Part shown: piece by piece, positions 53,593-62,358 of the stretch
How the letters are laid out: each line of letters opens with the position of its first letter
Position numbering within the stretch: position 1 is the first letter of the stretch
NCBI RefSeq assembly: GCF_026250525.1
Contig: NZ_CP111059.1
Span: 62,001 to 126,000 of the forward strand
DNA length: 64,000 nucleotides
From: Chondrinema litorale
GTDB lineage: Bacteria > Bacteroidota > Bacteroidia > Cytophagales > Flammeovirgaceae
Reading direction: 5' to 3'
The notes under the pieces: model-generated
The model's database searches: none
Told to the model about the DNA's origin: nothing
Seen by the model: the letters and a program-made list of their open reading frames with translations, nothing else
Program-made: the position numbers and the translations under genes

Positions 53593-53615
53593 TTATTTAA
53601 AATTAGTCTAAATAA
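53593..53615. promoter_or_regulatory. Metal-regulator-like operator 2 (imperfect)
   Basis: Left half TTATTTAAAAT and right half AGTCTAAATAA match as a palindrome at 9 of 11 positions around one base. It is 71 bp from operator 1 and lies over the expected transcription start, eight bases before the siderophore receptor ATG. Confidence 0.65.
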
Positions 53616-53622
53616 ATATAGA

Positions 53623-56115
53623 ATGATAAAACATCTACCAAGTATTTACATATACTTTTTAACCTTAACCATACTTAGTTTACCGGCTTATAGCCAGATT
53701 AATACAGATCAAAACACAGGAACAATTGCAGGTACAGTCAAACAAGCGGATGGCTTACCTGCAGTTTATGTGAATGTGTTTATAAAAGATACCCAGAAGG
53801 GTACATCAACCGATGCAGATGGTAAATTTAAAATAGCCAATCTAGCAGCCGGAAAACATACAATTGTATTGAGTGCAGTCGGCTTTAATACTATTGAAAA
53901 AGAAGTAACAGTCAATTCTGGAGAGACCTCAGACTTAGCTTGGGTACTAGATGAGTCGGCTATGAACCTCCAGTTAGTAGAAATTATTGGCAGGCAGGAG
54001 AGAGGCTACAAAAACACCACATCTTTTATAGGCAGTAAATCTGCCACCTTGTTAAAAGACCTACCACAGTCTGTAGGTTATGTAACCAAAGAGTTGGCAC
54101 AAGATCAAGCTGCTTATAGGGTGAATGATGTTGTAAAAAATATTAGTGGTGTAAATCAATTCTCATTTTACAATGATATAACAATCCGTGGACATCGTAT
54201 TCAGGGACAAAGAGATTCGGGAAACCTTGTAAATGGGATGCGTGCCTTTACCAGTTTCTGGAAGCAACAGTTAATTCCACATATCGAAAGAGTAGAAGTA
54301 ATTAAAGGCCCTGCTTCGGCAATGTTTGGCAATGCTTCTCCCGGAGGAACCATCAACCGTGTAACTAAAAAACCATTAACAGAAACAAGGCAAACAATTA
54401 GTGCAACTGTGGGTAGTTTCAGTACTTTTAGAACACTGGCAGATTTTACAGGTCCAATGTCTAAAGACGAAACCCTGCTTTATAGATTGAATCTGGGTTA
54501 CGAAAACTCAGGGAGCTTTAGAGATATGCAGAATGATAAAAACCTTGTGGTGGCTCCTTCATTCTCATTTTTACCAAACGAAAAAACCAGAGTTAACTTC
54601 GATATTGTTTATCAGGGTTCTCAAGGGAGACTAGATAGAGGACAAGCTGTTTTCGGCGATGGCGATCTATATTCAGTGCCCATTAGCAAAGCGCTAAATG
54701 CAGCAAATGATTATTTAAACGAAGAAAGTATAAATGCTACTGTCTCATTGAACCATCAGTTTACCGACAATTTGAGCTTTAATAGTATTTATATGCGTTC
54801 TGGCTACACCGAAGATCTACTAGAACATAGAACCGCAAATGCTTATGCTTCTCTGGGAGATGGCTCACTAGACATTGAAAAAGTGGAGATGCGCGTGTTT
54901 ATTAGAAAGAGAGTTTGGAATAATGATAACTTCAATAATTATTTCAACTATAATTTTAAAGTTGGAAACATAGAAAATAAATTGTTGGTAGGTTACGATT
55001 ACTTCCAGCAAGTTTTAGAGTCGGGAGGTTCTCAGTTAGAAGCCAGAGGTTATTACTCAGCAGACAGAACAGAAACCATCAATACCTACGATCCAGATCA
55101 GCCTGAACTCTATGCTTTAGATGATGAGGGGAATCCTATCCCGATGGTAGCGCATTTCGACCTTACCGATCCTGATGCAAATAGCTTAAGAGATATGAGC
55201 GGGTATTCTTATACTACACGTATCTACTCTCAAAGTAAATTGAGCTCTCATGGAATTTATATACAAAACCAAGCAACTTGGGGTAAGTTTCAATTAATGT
55301 TAGGGCTTAGAAAAGAATACTATACAGATTTATTGAATTACAAATCTGATAATGAAGACCCAGTAACACAAGATGCTTTAATACCACGAATAGGTTTGGT
55401 GTACGCGCTAAACCCAGCAGTAAATCTTTACGGTACATATGTGCAAGGTTACCAACCGCAAACTTCTAGTGTAATAAACGATGTAAATGCAGGGGGACCT
55501 TTTGATCCGCTTATTGGCGAACTTTTCGAAGTAGGCGCTAAGTCTGATCTTTTTAAAGGCAGATTGAGCGCATCTATCGCGGTGTATCATCTAAAACAAA
55601 AGGGAGCTTTATATAATGCAAGTGATGCCACTAACCCTGATCTATTGGTTCAGATAGGTGAAGAAGTGTCTAAAGGGGTAGAAGTAGATTTTGCGGGTAG
55701 CATCACTGACAATTGGAGCATTGTAGCCAGTTATTCTTATAATGATGCAACCATTACCGAAAGCGACGACGAAACCGAGATTGGTCAGCAAAAACCGAAT
55801 GCACCTAAGCAAACAGGAAACGTCTGGACAAAATACATGATTAATAAAGGTGCATTACAAGGAATTGGATTTGGTTTAGGAGCCAACTTTGTAAGCGAGC
55901 GATACGGCTCAATTACAAGAGGTACAACTACGCCAATTTTTCCGGGATATGAGGTAGTAGATGCTGCTGTGTATTATCAGTTAGAGAAATTTAGAATTCA
56001 AATGAATATCAATAATGTCTTTAATAAGACACACTGGGTTGGAGGTTATGATTTTTTGAGGGCTTTCCCAGGTGCTCCAAGAAACCTATTAACGACTATA
56101 TCATACACTTTCTAA
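53623..56115 (+). CDS. TonB-dependent siderophore receptor
   Basis: 830 residues. Signal peptide (YFLTLTILSLPAYSQ), an N-terminal carboxypeptidase-regulatory-like domain (about 35-110, GTIAGTVKQADGLPAVYVNV, GTSTDADGKFKIANLAAGKH), then the plug (about 130-250, SVGYVTKELAQDQAAYRVND, TIRGHRIQGQRDSGNLVNGM, VEVIKGPASAMFGNASPGGT) and a 22-strand barrel ending in RNLLTTISYTF. The plug style and HTWVGGYD-like end of the barrel are those of FhuE/FoxA-type ferric-siderophore receptors. Two metal-regulator-like operators and a strong promoter lie directly upstream, so iron limitation probably induces it. Confidence 0.92.
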   Translation: MIKHLPSIYIYFLTLTILSLPAYSQINTDQNTGTIAGTVKQADGLPAVYVNVFIKDTQKGTSTDADGKFKIANLAAGKHTIVLSAVGFNTIEKEVTVNSGETSDLAWVLDESAMNLQLVEIIGRQERGYKNTTSFIGSKSATLLKDLPQSVGYVTKELAQDQAAYRVNDVVKNISGVNQFSFYNDITIRGHRIQGQRDSGNLVNGMRAFTSFWKQQLIPHIERVEVIKGPASAMFGNASPGGTINRVTKKPLTETRQTISATVGSFSTFRTLADFTGPMSKDETLLYRLNLGYENSGSFRDMQNDKNLVVAPSFSFLPNEKTRVNFDIVYQGSQGRLDRGQAVFGDGDLYSVPISKALNAANDYLNEESINATVSLNHQFTDNLSFNSIYMRSGYTEDLLEHRTANAYASLGDGSLDIEKVEMRVFIRKRVWNNDNFNNYFNYNFKVGNIENKLLVGYDYFQQVLESGGSQLEARGYYSADRTETINTYDPDQPELYALDDEGNPIPMVAHFDLTDPDANSLRDMSGYSYTTRIYSQSKLSSHGIYIQNQATWGKFQLMLGLRKEYYTDLLNYKSDNEDPVTQDALIPRIGLVYALNPAVNLYGTYVQGYQPQTSSVINDVNAGGPFDPLIGELFEVGAKSDLFKGRLSASIAVYHLKQKGALYNASDATNPDLLVQIGEEVSKGVEVDFAGSITDNWSIVASYSYNDATITESDDETEIGQQKPNAPKQTGNVWTKYMINKGALQGIGFGLGANFVSERYGSITRGTTTPIFPGYEVVDAAVYYQLEKFRIQMNINNVFNKTHWVGGYDFLRAFPGAPRNLLTTISYTF

Positions 56116-56151
56116 TTCTAATACTTGATTACCTAATTAGCATTAATATTT

Positions 56152-56183
56152 CCTCAGGCTATTAGCCTGAGGTGATTTTGTTT
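56152..56183 (+). terminator. Terminator after the siderophore receptor
   Basis: Nine-bp arms CCTCAGGCT (56152-56160) and AGCCTGAGG (56164-56172) with a three-base loop are followed by GATTTTGTTT. It is 37 bases beyond the receptor stop; the PepSY gene begins at 56218, so read-through may still give partial coupling. Confidence 0.75.
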
Positions 56184-56217
56184 ATAACACCGACATATTT
56201 AAGGCATAATATTTCTT

Positions 56218-57537
56218 ATGAATCAAAAAACTATTTGGAGAATACATAGTATCACTGGTGTTTATGCAGGAGTTATAATTGCATTTCTCAGCCTTACTGG
56301 TGTTGCTGCCCTTTTCCGTTGGGAGTTCGAGCAATTAATCAATCCTGATTTGGCACTGGCAGAACCCATAGGCCCCAAAGTATCTTTAAATGATGCGGTG
56401 CAAAAAGTAAGAGCATTACATCCCAACAATGAGTTTTTTGAAGTAGAATTTTTACCAGAGGCAGAAGGCACCTGGATAGTAAAACTCAGACCAGAAAAGA
56501 AGGATAAACTTTTCCCTATGCTTTTGGAAGTTTTTGTAAATCCATATACGGGTGAAATACTGGGGGAACGAAACTACTATGAGTCTTTTACTTATTACCT
56601 CAGAAATATACATGTACGCTTCTACGAAGGATATATAGGTCGGCAAATAGTCGGTTTAGCTGGTTTGGCTTTGCTCATCACTACCATCACTGGTTTTCTG
56701 ATTTACGGAAACTTTATGAAAAAGCAGTTCTTTGCTGCGATCAGAAATAAAAATCTTCGCTTACAACAAGCCGATTTACATAAATTTATAGGAGTGCTTA
56801 CACTCATTTTCAACCTAGTAATAGCTGTATCAGGCACATGGCTGGGGCTGCAACCATATTTAGAAAAAGCCTTCGGGATTGAAAGGCCAAATACTTATGT
56901 GAAGGCAGAGAAGCCCTTAGACAAAGCTGCTGACATTGCTTTAAACTTTAATTTCGATTCTGTATACAATGCCGGTAGGAGGTATTTCCCAGAGTTGATT
57001 CCTGTGCGTTTAAGGCCCTCGGTTAATGGAGAGCGAAGTGTAACAATTCTTGGAGATGTGCCCCGACAAGTTTATGAAAGATTTAACAACAAAGTAGTGG
57101 TAGATAAGCAAAATTACAGTCTACTATATAAATACAACATTAGCGAAGGCACTTTGGGTAGCAAAATTTACTATGTGCAAGAGGCTTTACACTTCGGCGA
57201 TTTTGGTGGCATTGGTCTCAAAATATTTTATTGTATTATGGGGCTTGGTTCGGGTTTTCTTTCGCTTAGTGGTTTTGTAGTTTATTTGGAAAGAAATAAG
57301 AAGCAAAGAAAACAAAAACCTAGTTACGTTGAGGTATGGCCATTGGTAATTCGTTGGAGTTTGGGCATTGTAGGCTATTGTGTGATTATAGGAATACTCA
57401 GCATCAACTATGGTATTGGCGTTCCAGCCATTATCGTAACAGTGTTGATGTACACAGTGCTAATTGTATATCTAGTAAAAGTGCTTATTGGATTTTTTAA
57501 AAAGAGAGCATCCAGAAATAAACCGGTTTCAGTATGA
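56218..57537 (+). CDS. PepSY-associated membrane protein (ferric reductase-like)
   Basis: 439 residues with four clear membrane helices: about 14-34 (VYAGVIIAFLSLTGVAALF), 145-165 (IVGLAGLALLITTITGFLIY), 190-210 (IGVLTLIFNLVIAVSGTWLG), and 335-360 (FYCIMGLGSGFLSLSGFVVY), plus two C-terminal ones. Conserved histidines in NIHVRFYEG, DLHKFIGV and ALHFGDFG likely bind haem. PepSY-family proteins beside TonB siderophore receptors (like FoxB/PiuB) reduce ferric siderophores in the cytoplasmic membrane. The next gene overlaps by four bases. Confidence 0.85.
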   Translation: MNQKTIWRIHSITGVYAGVIIAFLSLTGVAALFRWEFEQLINPDLALAEPIGPKVSLNDAVQKVRALHPNNEFFEVEFLPEAEGTWIVKLRPEKKDKLFPMLLEVFVNPYTGEILGERNYYESFTYYLRNIHVRFYEGYIGRQIVGLAGLALLITTITGFLIYGNFMKKQFFAAIRNKNLRLQQADLHKFIGVLTLIFNLVIAVSGTWLGLQPYLEKAFGIERPNTYVKAEKPLDKAADIALNFNFDSVYNAGRRYFPELIPVRLRPSVNGERSVTILGDVPRQVYERFNNKVVVDKQNYSLLYKYNISEGTLGSKIYYVQEALHFGDFGGIGLKIFYCIMGLGSGFLSLSGFVVYLERNKKQRKQKPSYVEVWPLVIRWSLGIVGYCVIIGILSINYGIGVPAIIVTVLMYTVLIVYLVKVLIGFFKKRASRNKPVSV

Positions 57538-57851
57538 AAAAAAGCCCGAATTACATCAATGAGCATTACCTCATTCCTTTTATGCTGATGTTTACTGCTG
57601 CATCAGCCATCAGCTTAATGTATTTTATTTATGAATATTCTTTGGTATCTAACAAAGAAGAATATGTCACTTATTATCAGTTTGGCTCTATTGAAGAAAG
57701 GTTCGCTTATTTAGATTACTGCCAAACCGCCGCCTTAATATTTGCTGTTTGTGTTCTCGCAGAAATTTATTCAGTAATTGTAAAGAAAAGGTGGCTATTG
57801 CTTTCAGTTACTGTGATGAATGGACTTTGCTTTTGGTATTATCTCACCTAA
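57534..57851 (+). CDS. Small membrane protein coupled to the PepSY gene
   Basis: 105 residues with three hydrophobic segments (about 13-30, 60-78, 85-103). It has no recognised domain and overlaps the PepSY gene by four bases (ATGA), so it is cotranslated with it. Probably a helper subunit of the reductase. Similar tiny proteins follow PepSY genes in other Bacteroidota, but their role is unknown. Confidence 0.65.
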   Translation: MKKSPNYINEHYLIPFMLMFTAASAISLMYFIYEYSLVSNKEEYVTYYQFGSIEERFAYLDYCQTAALIFAVCVLAEIYSVIVKKRWLLLSVTVMNGLCFWYYLT

Positions 57852-57927
57852 TTTATCTGTTGTTTGGCAAACTCCAACTAGTTATTTACGTCAAAATTAT
57901 TTTGAAAAGGTAAATAAAAGCTGAAAG

Positions 57928-58815
57928 ATGTCAATAACACAAATACATAATACCGAACAATTAGCCAATAAGCTTAAGTTAAAATCTAACCTTCAATTAC
58001 TTATAGAGTCTGTGCTTTTAGGCAGTCTAGCCAATTTGCTTATCAACTATTTTTTTAATCCAATAAAGCCAGATTTTATACTTCAAGAATATATAACAGC
58101 TTTTTTTCTATCTTTTCCAATTGTTCTATGCAATCAAATAATTCATTTACACTTAGATAAAGCTTACGATTGGAAACAGCAGCCAACTCAAAGATTCTTT
58201 TTCCATCTTATGTACCTTGCCGTAGTACTACTGTTATCCATCAATCTATTTGGTAATTTGTACATGGCTATTTCGGCCAAGGGATATTTTTCTTTGTATG
58301 AGTTACTGAGTATTAATCTACTAGCGTTTACAGTGGCGATATTGCTTACAAGCTTTAAGTGGGCAAAAGATTTTTATAATAATTGGATAAATGCTGATAA
58401 AAACCTAAAGTATACGCAAAAGCAATTAGAGGCTTTGTCAAATACAAATCAGCATAAAACGCTAAAGGTTGAATTGCAAAAAGGGACTCAGCAATACTTT
58501 GTAGAGGCTCAAGAAATACTTTGGGCAAAAACTGAAGACGGAATAGTCTGGGTAGCACTCAAAAATGGCAATCACTTCATAAATAAAAATACCCTTTCTC
58601 AATTGATGCAAATATTACCAGAACCTCAGTTTTTTCTGGTTAGCAGAAATGTGATTGTGAGCAAAGAGGTGATATCAAATATTTCCCCCTCAACATATGG
58701 AAAAGTGAGCTTAACATTGAAAGATTCGATTAGAGGTGAAAACCACTTAACTGTAAGTAGACCAAAAGCAGCATCTTTTAGAAAGTGGTTCAATAGCAAT
58801 TCAGCTTGTAATTGA
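57928..58815 (+). CDS. Membrane-bound LytTR-type transcription factor
   Basis: 295 residues. Four membrane helices occupy residues about 25-150 (LLIESVLLGSLANLLINYFF, ITAFFLSFPIVLCNQIIHLH, FFFHLMYLAVVLLLSINLFG, LLSINLLAFTVAILLTSFKW). A coiled linker leads to a LytTR DNA-binding domain at about 190-290: LKVELQKGTQQYFVEAQEIL, KNGNHFINKNTLSQLMQILP, FFLVSRNVIVSKEVISNISP and HLTVSRPKAASFRKWF. Membrane-linked LytTR proteins are one-component sensors. It lies 76 bases after the PepSY pair and before the serine hydrolase gene, which suggests control of this group. Confidence 0.85.
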   Translation: MSITQIHNTEQLANKLKLKSNLQLLIESVLLGSLANLLINYFFNPIKPDFILQEYITAFFLSFPIVLCNQIIHLHLDKAYDWKQQPTQRFFFHLMYLAVVLLLSINLFGNLYMAISAKGYFSLYELLSINLLAFTVAILLTSFKWAKDFYNNWINADKNLKYTQKQLEALSNTNQHKTLKVELQKGTQQYFVEAQEILWAKTEDGIVWVALKNGNHFINKNTLSQLMQILPEPQFFLVSRNVIVSKEVISNISPSTYGKVSLTLKDSIRGENHLTVSRPKAASFRKWFNSNSACN

Positions 58816-58888
58816 TAGCAGTTCAACTTATTCACATCTGAATTTGTAGCATTTGCAATGCGTATGAACGCTCTTTTGTCAATAAAAA

Positions 58889-60022
58889 ATGATGATGACA
58901 AAGAAGAGTTTATTGATGTTGCTAGTGTGTTTTGTGTATTCTTTCTGCTCAAATGCACAACTATCTAAGTATAGGAAGATTCAAATAATAATAGACAAGG
59001 CTACCAATGATGGATTACCCGGAGTTGTTGTTTATTTGAAAACTCCTGAGCGTGGAGAGCAATTGTTTTTTTCCGGTTACGCTAATCTTGAAAGCAAAAC
59101 CCCACTTAACCCAAATAATATTTTTGCTTTAGGGAGTATTGGGAAAACCTATTGTGCAGTAGCAGTTTTAAAATTGGTTGAGCAAGGGAAACTCAAATTA
59201 GATGATAAAATCTGTAAATATTTGCCTGATAAAATAACTAGCTTTTTGCCAAATGTCGAACAGGTAACTATCAGACATTTATTAGCTAATACATCTGGTT
59301 TTTATAATTATGACAAAGACCCTGAACTAAATTTTTTGTATCTAAATGGTAAGCTTGCTCTAGATACATTAAGCCATTTTGAAGCATTAGAACGATTCGT
59401 AAAAGGAAAAGATGCTCTTTGTTTGCCGGGAGAAGCATATCATTACAGCAGCACTAATTATATGCTTTTGGCGATGATTATGGACAAAGTAACAACCAAT
59501 GGACATGCGGATTATTTAAGAGAAGAAATACTAAAGCAAGAGGGTTTTAATCATAGTTTTTACAAACAAACTCCTCCGAACAATTTGGTAAACCACTACG
59601 GTGATTTGAACCAAGATGGAGTTCTCGAAGATTTAACATCCCAAACCATAGAAACCACCAACTGGTTTAGTAGCGATGATGGGATATATGCCAGTTTAGA
59701 AGATGCTGCTCACTTCATGGAAATGCTGTTAACTAACCAGCTTCTAACGAAGAATTCTATGATTGAAATGAAAACATGGAATGATGAAAAAAGCCCAGAT
59801 TATGGTTTGGGCTTAATGGCTGACAAAGGCTTTCCTTATAAGTTCCTAATGGGGCATTCTGGTAGAGGAATAAGCACCACTACTGATGTTTATTATTTCC
59901 CAAATCAGCAAATTACACTGGCTATTTTGTGTAATACAGGTATTAGGGCTGCTTCTCCTGTTTTCAAAAAGAAATATTTTAAAATGCGGAAGCAAATTGT
60001 GAAGAAGCTATTCTTATTCTAA
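58889..60022 (+). CDS. Serine beta-lactamase-family hydrolase
   Basis: 377 residues with a signal peptide (LLMLLVCFVYSFCSNAQ). Three methionines at the start make the exact start uncertain (58889, 58892 or 58895). Class C-type active site: nucleophile S83 in GSIGK (SxxK, K86), second motif YSSTNY with Y186, and HSGRG as the third KTG-like motif near residue 315. HLLANTSGF also matches the family. Members hydrolyse beta-lactams or more often peptide or ester substrates (EstB, DD-peptidase-like). Located after a LytTR regulator; with the iron genes it may be an esterase for siderophores, but that is inference. Confidence 0.85.
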   Translation: MMMTKKSLLMLLVCFVYSFCSNAQLSKYRKIQIIIDKATNDGLPGVVVYLKTPERGEQLFFSGYANLESKTPLNPNNIFALGSIGKTYCAVAVLKLVEQGKLKLDDKICKYLPDKITSFLPNVEQVTIRHLLANTSGFYNYDKDPELNFLYLNGKLALDTLSHFEALERFVKGKDALCLPGEAYHYSSTNYMLLAMIMDKVTTNGHADYLREEILKQEGFNHSFYKQTPPNNLVNHYGDLNQDGVLEDLTSQTIETTNWFSSDDGIYASLEDAAHFMEMLLTNQLLTKNSMIEMKTWNDEKSPDYGLGLMADKGFPYKFLMGHSGRGISTTTDVYYFPNQQITLAILCNTGIRAASPVFKKKYFKMRKQIVKKLFLF

Positions 60023-60058
60023 AAAAAACACCTCCTGAGATGTAGGTTTCAGGAGGTG
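60021..60058 (-). terminator. Terminator of the phosphoesterase gene
   Basis: Perfect 10-bp arms CACCTCCTGA (60029-60038) and TCAGGAGGTG (60049-60058) are followed on the minus strand by eight T residues (60028-60021). It serves the minus-strand gene ending at 60074. The T-run overlaps the stop codon of the plus-strand hydrolase gene. Confidence 0.88.
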
Positions 60059-60073
60059 CTAATAATGCTGCAA

Positions 60074-61963
60074 TTATTTACTTTCTCTGTAAAGTTTCAT
60101 TGGAGAAATAGGTGCTCTTTCCAATTCGGGGCCTTCCATAAATAAATCCATAAAAGCTTCTCCACGCTTGTAGCTATAAAATTCCACTTTAATTTTGTGG
60201 TAGCCTTCTTTCAAAGCGATTTCAGTTCCTACATTTACATCTTCTCGCTTATCACTTAAGAGTAATTTTCCATCAACATAAAGTCTAACATAACCGGCTG
60301 CGTGGCCTTCAAAATAATACACACCATCAGCATCCACTTTTATAAATCCATCAAAAGAAATTCCCCAAGCCGTATTTCTGTGCAAAACTTCCTCGAAGTT
60401 TAAGAAGGTAGTTTTGCCTTTTCTTATTTCTTGTAACTGATTAAAGTCGGCAGGGTCTGAGATTTCGCCTTCGAAATAAGTGTAATCCAAACCTCTTTTA
60501 GGATTAGAAACATTGCTTGTTTCGTGTAAAGCTTCTTTCTCAAATTTTTTGGTTATTACTTGACTTTTACCTGTTCTATTAAATGCCACCGCTTTTACAG
60601 TAGTAGTTTCTGATATGGTAAAAGGCTTTTTGTAAAGTGTAGAACTTTTGGTTGGTTTAGTACCATCTAAGGTATAGCGAATGCTCATGTTGTCATAGAG
60701 GGTTTGCATCTCAACCGTCAAACTCTCTGGAAAAACAGATTGCGCTGGTAAAACCATAGGTGTCGGAGGTTCTTTAGCCAGTATTTCGTTTTCACCTTTG
60801 TTGGTATTTTTAACCATAGAAAAAGAGTCGAAAACATTTCCGTTTTCATCCATTGCCTGAAATTCGATGGTTTTATCAAATACAGTTACATAACCAAAAT
60901 GATGTGTGCTTTTTAATTTTCTTGTAAACCAAGCACGTGTTGGTTGGGCAACCTCTAAATGACCACCAGCACCGCCCACATTCAAGTAAAGCACGCCTTT
61001 TTGCTGATTTATTTTGTTTTGGAAGATCGGCCAAGTACGCTCATAAGTATGTATATGTCCATAGAAAACGATATCAACCAAGTATTTTTCAAAAAGTGGT
61101 ACCAAGTTTCTTGTGTCAGTATCGCCTAAAGTAGATTTTTCATATTCGGTATCTCCAAAGTCATTGGCTTCAGAAGAGTAGGGAGGATGGTGATGTACTA
61201 CAATTTTCCAAGTTGCGTCAGATTTTGCCAGTTGCCATTCTAACCACTGGTATTGTACACTACCCGGCTGAATATCTCTGTTGGTGTCTACCATAAAAAA
61301 TTCAGCATTACCATATTTAAAAGTGTATCTGTACTCAGGCTCTGGATTCGCACTGTATTGGTAGTAAAAAGGCGCATCTACTTCGTGGTTACCGGGAACT
61401 GAGAAAATCGGATATCTTTTAGTAAAAGTATTACTTGGGTTTAAATATTCATCTACCCAGTCGTCTTTCATGTAACCATAAGAAACCAGGTCGCCAGCAT
61501 GGAGACCAAAATCGGGTCTTTCTTGCCAAGCCAAAGTGGTTAACTTGCCCCAAACATCTGGGTTTCCCTGTGAGTCGCTAAATACTGCAAAAGCAAAAGC
61601 CGAATTATCAGAAACCGCAGTTTTAAATGTTGAAACTGCGGTTTCTAGTTTATCGCCAGATTCTAAAATGGTGGTTACTTTGTAAAAATAAGGCGTTTCT
61701 TCTTCCAAGTTTTCCAATAAAACCTCATGCATAATGGTGTTTTCATCAGAAAAATACTTTAATGAAAGATTAGGGCTATCCACATCAAATTGTGATGGCC
61801 CATACTCCACAATCGAATTGCCGGGAATGGATGTTTCCCATAAAATCTTTATGCTGTTTTTGGTGCCAAATTGTAAATAAGGATTTACTACAAAGCGGCC
61901 AGTTTGTGCACTAGCTTGAAAAATGATTAATAGTGCTCCAATCAAAAAAGTGAGTTTGCGCAT
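60074..61963 (-). CDS. Purple-acid-phosphatase-like metallophosphoesterase with CHB_HEX_C and PA14 domains
   Basis: 629 residues with signal peptide (TFLIGALLIIFQASAQ). A fibronectin-like purple acid phosphatase N-terminal domain (about 20-120) precedes the metallophosphoesterase (about 125-370): AVFSDSQGNPDVW, DFGLHAGDLVSYG, SVPGNHEVD, IVVHHHPPYS and FYGHIHTYERTWP, which together give the two-metal site. A chitobiase/beta-hexosaminidase C-terminal-like domain (about 395-465, IRYTLDGTKPTKSSTLYKKP) and a PA14 domain (about 490-629, YYFEGHAAGYVRLYVDGKLL) follow. Probably a secreted phosphatase that docks to glycans. It stands alone on its strand. Confidence 0.9.
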   Translation of the reverse strand: MRKLTFLIGALLIIFQASAQTGRFVVNPYLQFGTKNSIKILWETSIPGNSIVEYGPSQFDVDSPNLSLKYFSDENTIMHEVLLENLEEETPYFYKVTTILESGDKLETAVSTFKTAVSDNSAFAFAVFSDSQGNPDVWGKLTTLAWQERPDFGLHAGDLVSYGYMKDDWVDEYLNPSNTFTKRYPIFSVPGNHEVDAPFYYQYSANPEPEYRYTFKYGNAEFFMVDTNRDIQPGSVQYQWLEWQLAKSDATWKIVVHHHPPYSSEANDFGDTEYEKSTLGDTDTRNLVPLFEKYLVDIVFYGHIHTYERTWPIFQNKINQQKGVLYLNVGGAGGHLEVAQPTRAWFTRKLKSTHHFGYVTVFDKTIEFQAMDENGNVFDSFSMVKNTNKGENEILAKEPPTPMVLPAQSVFPESLTVEMQTLYDNMSIRYTLDGTKPTKSSTLYKKPFTISETTTVKAVAFNRTGKSQVITKKFEKEALHETSNVSNPKRGLDYTYFEGEISDPADFNQLQEIRKGKTTFLNFEEVLHRNTAWGISFDGFIKVDADGVYYFEGHAAGYVRLYVDGKLLLSDKREDVNVGTEIALKEGYHKIKVEFYSYKRGEAFMDLFMEGPELERAPISPMKLYRESK

Positions 61964-62358
61964 TTTCTATTAGTATAGTTTTTAATTAGCATTTAAGTAT
62001 TTGTTCTCTTCTTGAATACTCTCAAAAATTCTAAAAGTACTATCGGGAATTGCCTCAAATTTCAATTTTAGCTTAATCCCTAAATACAATCTGATGGCAA
62101 AGCAATTTGCTAAAGCTTTTAAATAGCATGGGACTGCACGAAGTTTTCAGAAACTTAATGCTTAGTATATTTTACTGTAATATGGGTAGGATAAACTTAT
62201 AAAATCCAAACAATACACCTTTTGGATTAGTTATGAAAAACAAATGCAACATGTTTTGTTGTGTGTTTTTTTTAATGAAGTAATCTGATGAAATACACCA
62301 TTTTTTCGGCGATGTTTCTCTGTTTGCGGAAGATTTTTTTAACTACTATTTTATTATC
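61964..62358. other. 395-bp divergent intergenic region
   Basis: This gap lies between the start of the phosphoesterase gene (leftwards) and the start of the gene at 62359 (rightwards). It is AT-rich with no open frame of gene character, no clear promoter pair and no palindrome that I could identify. Confidence 0.4.
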
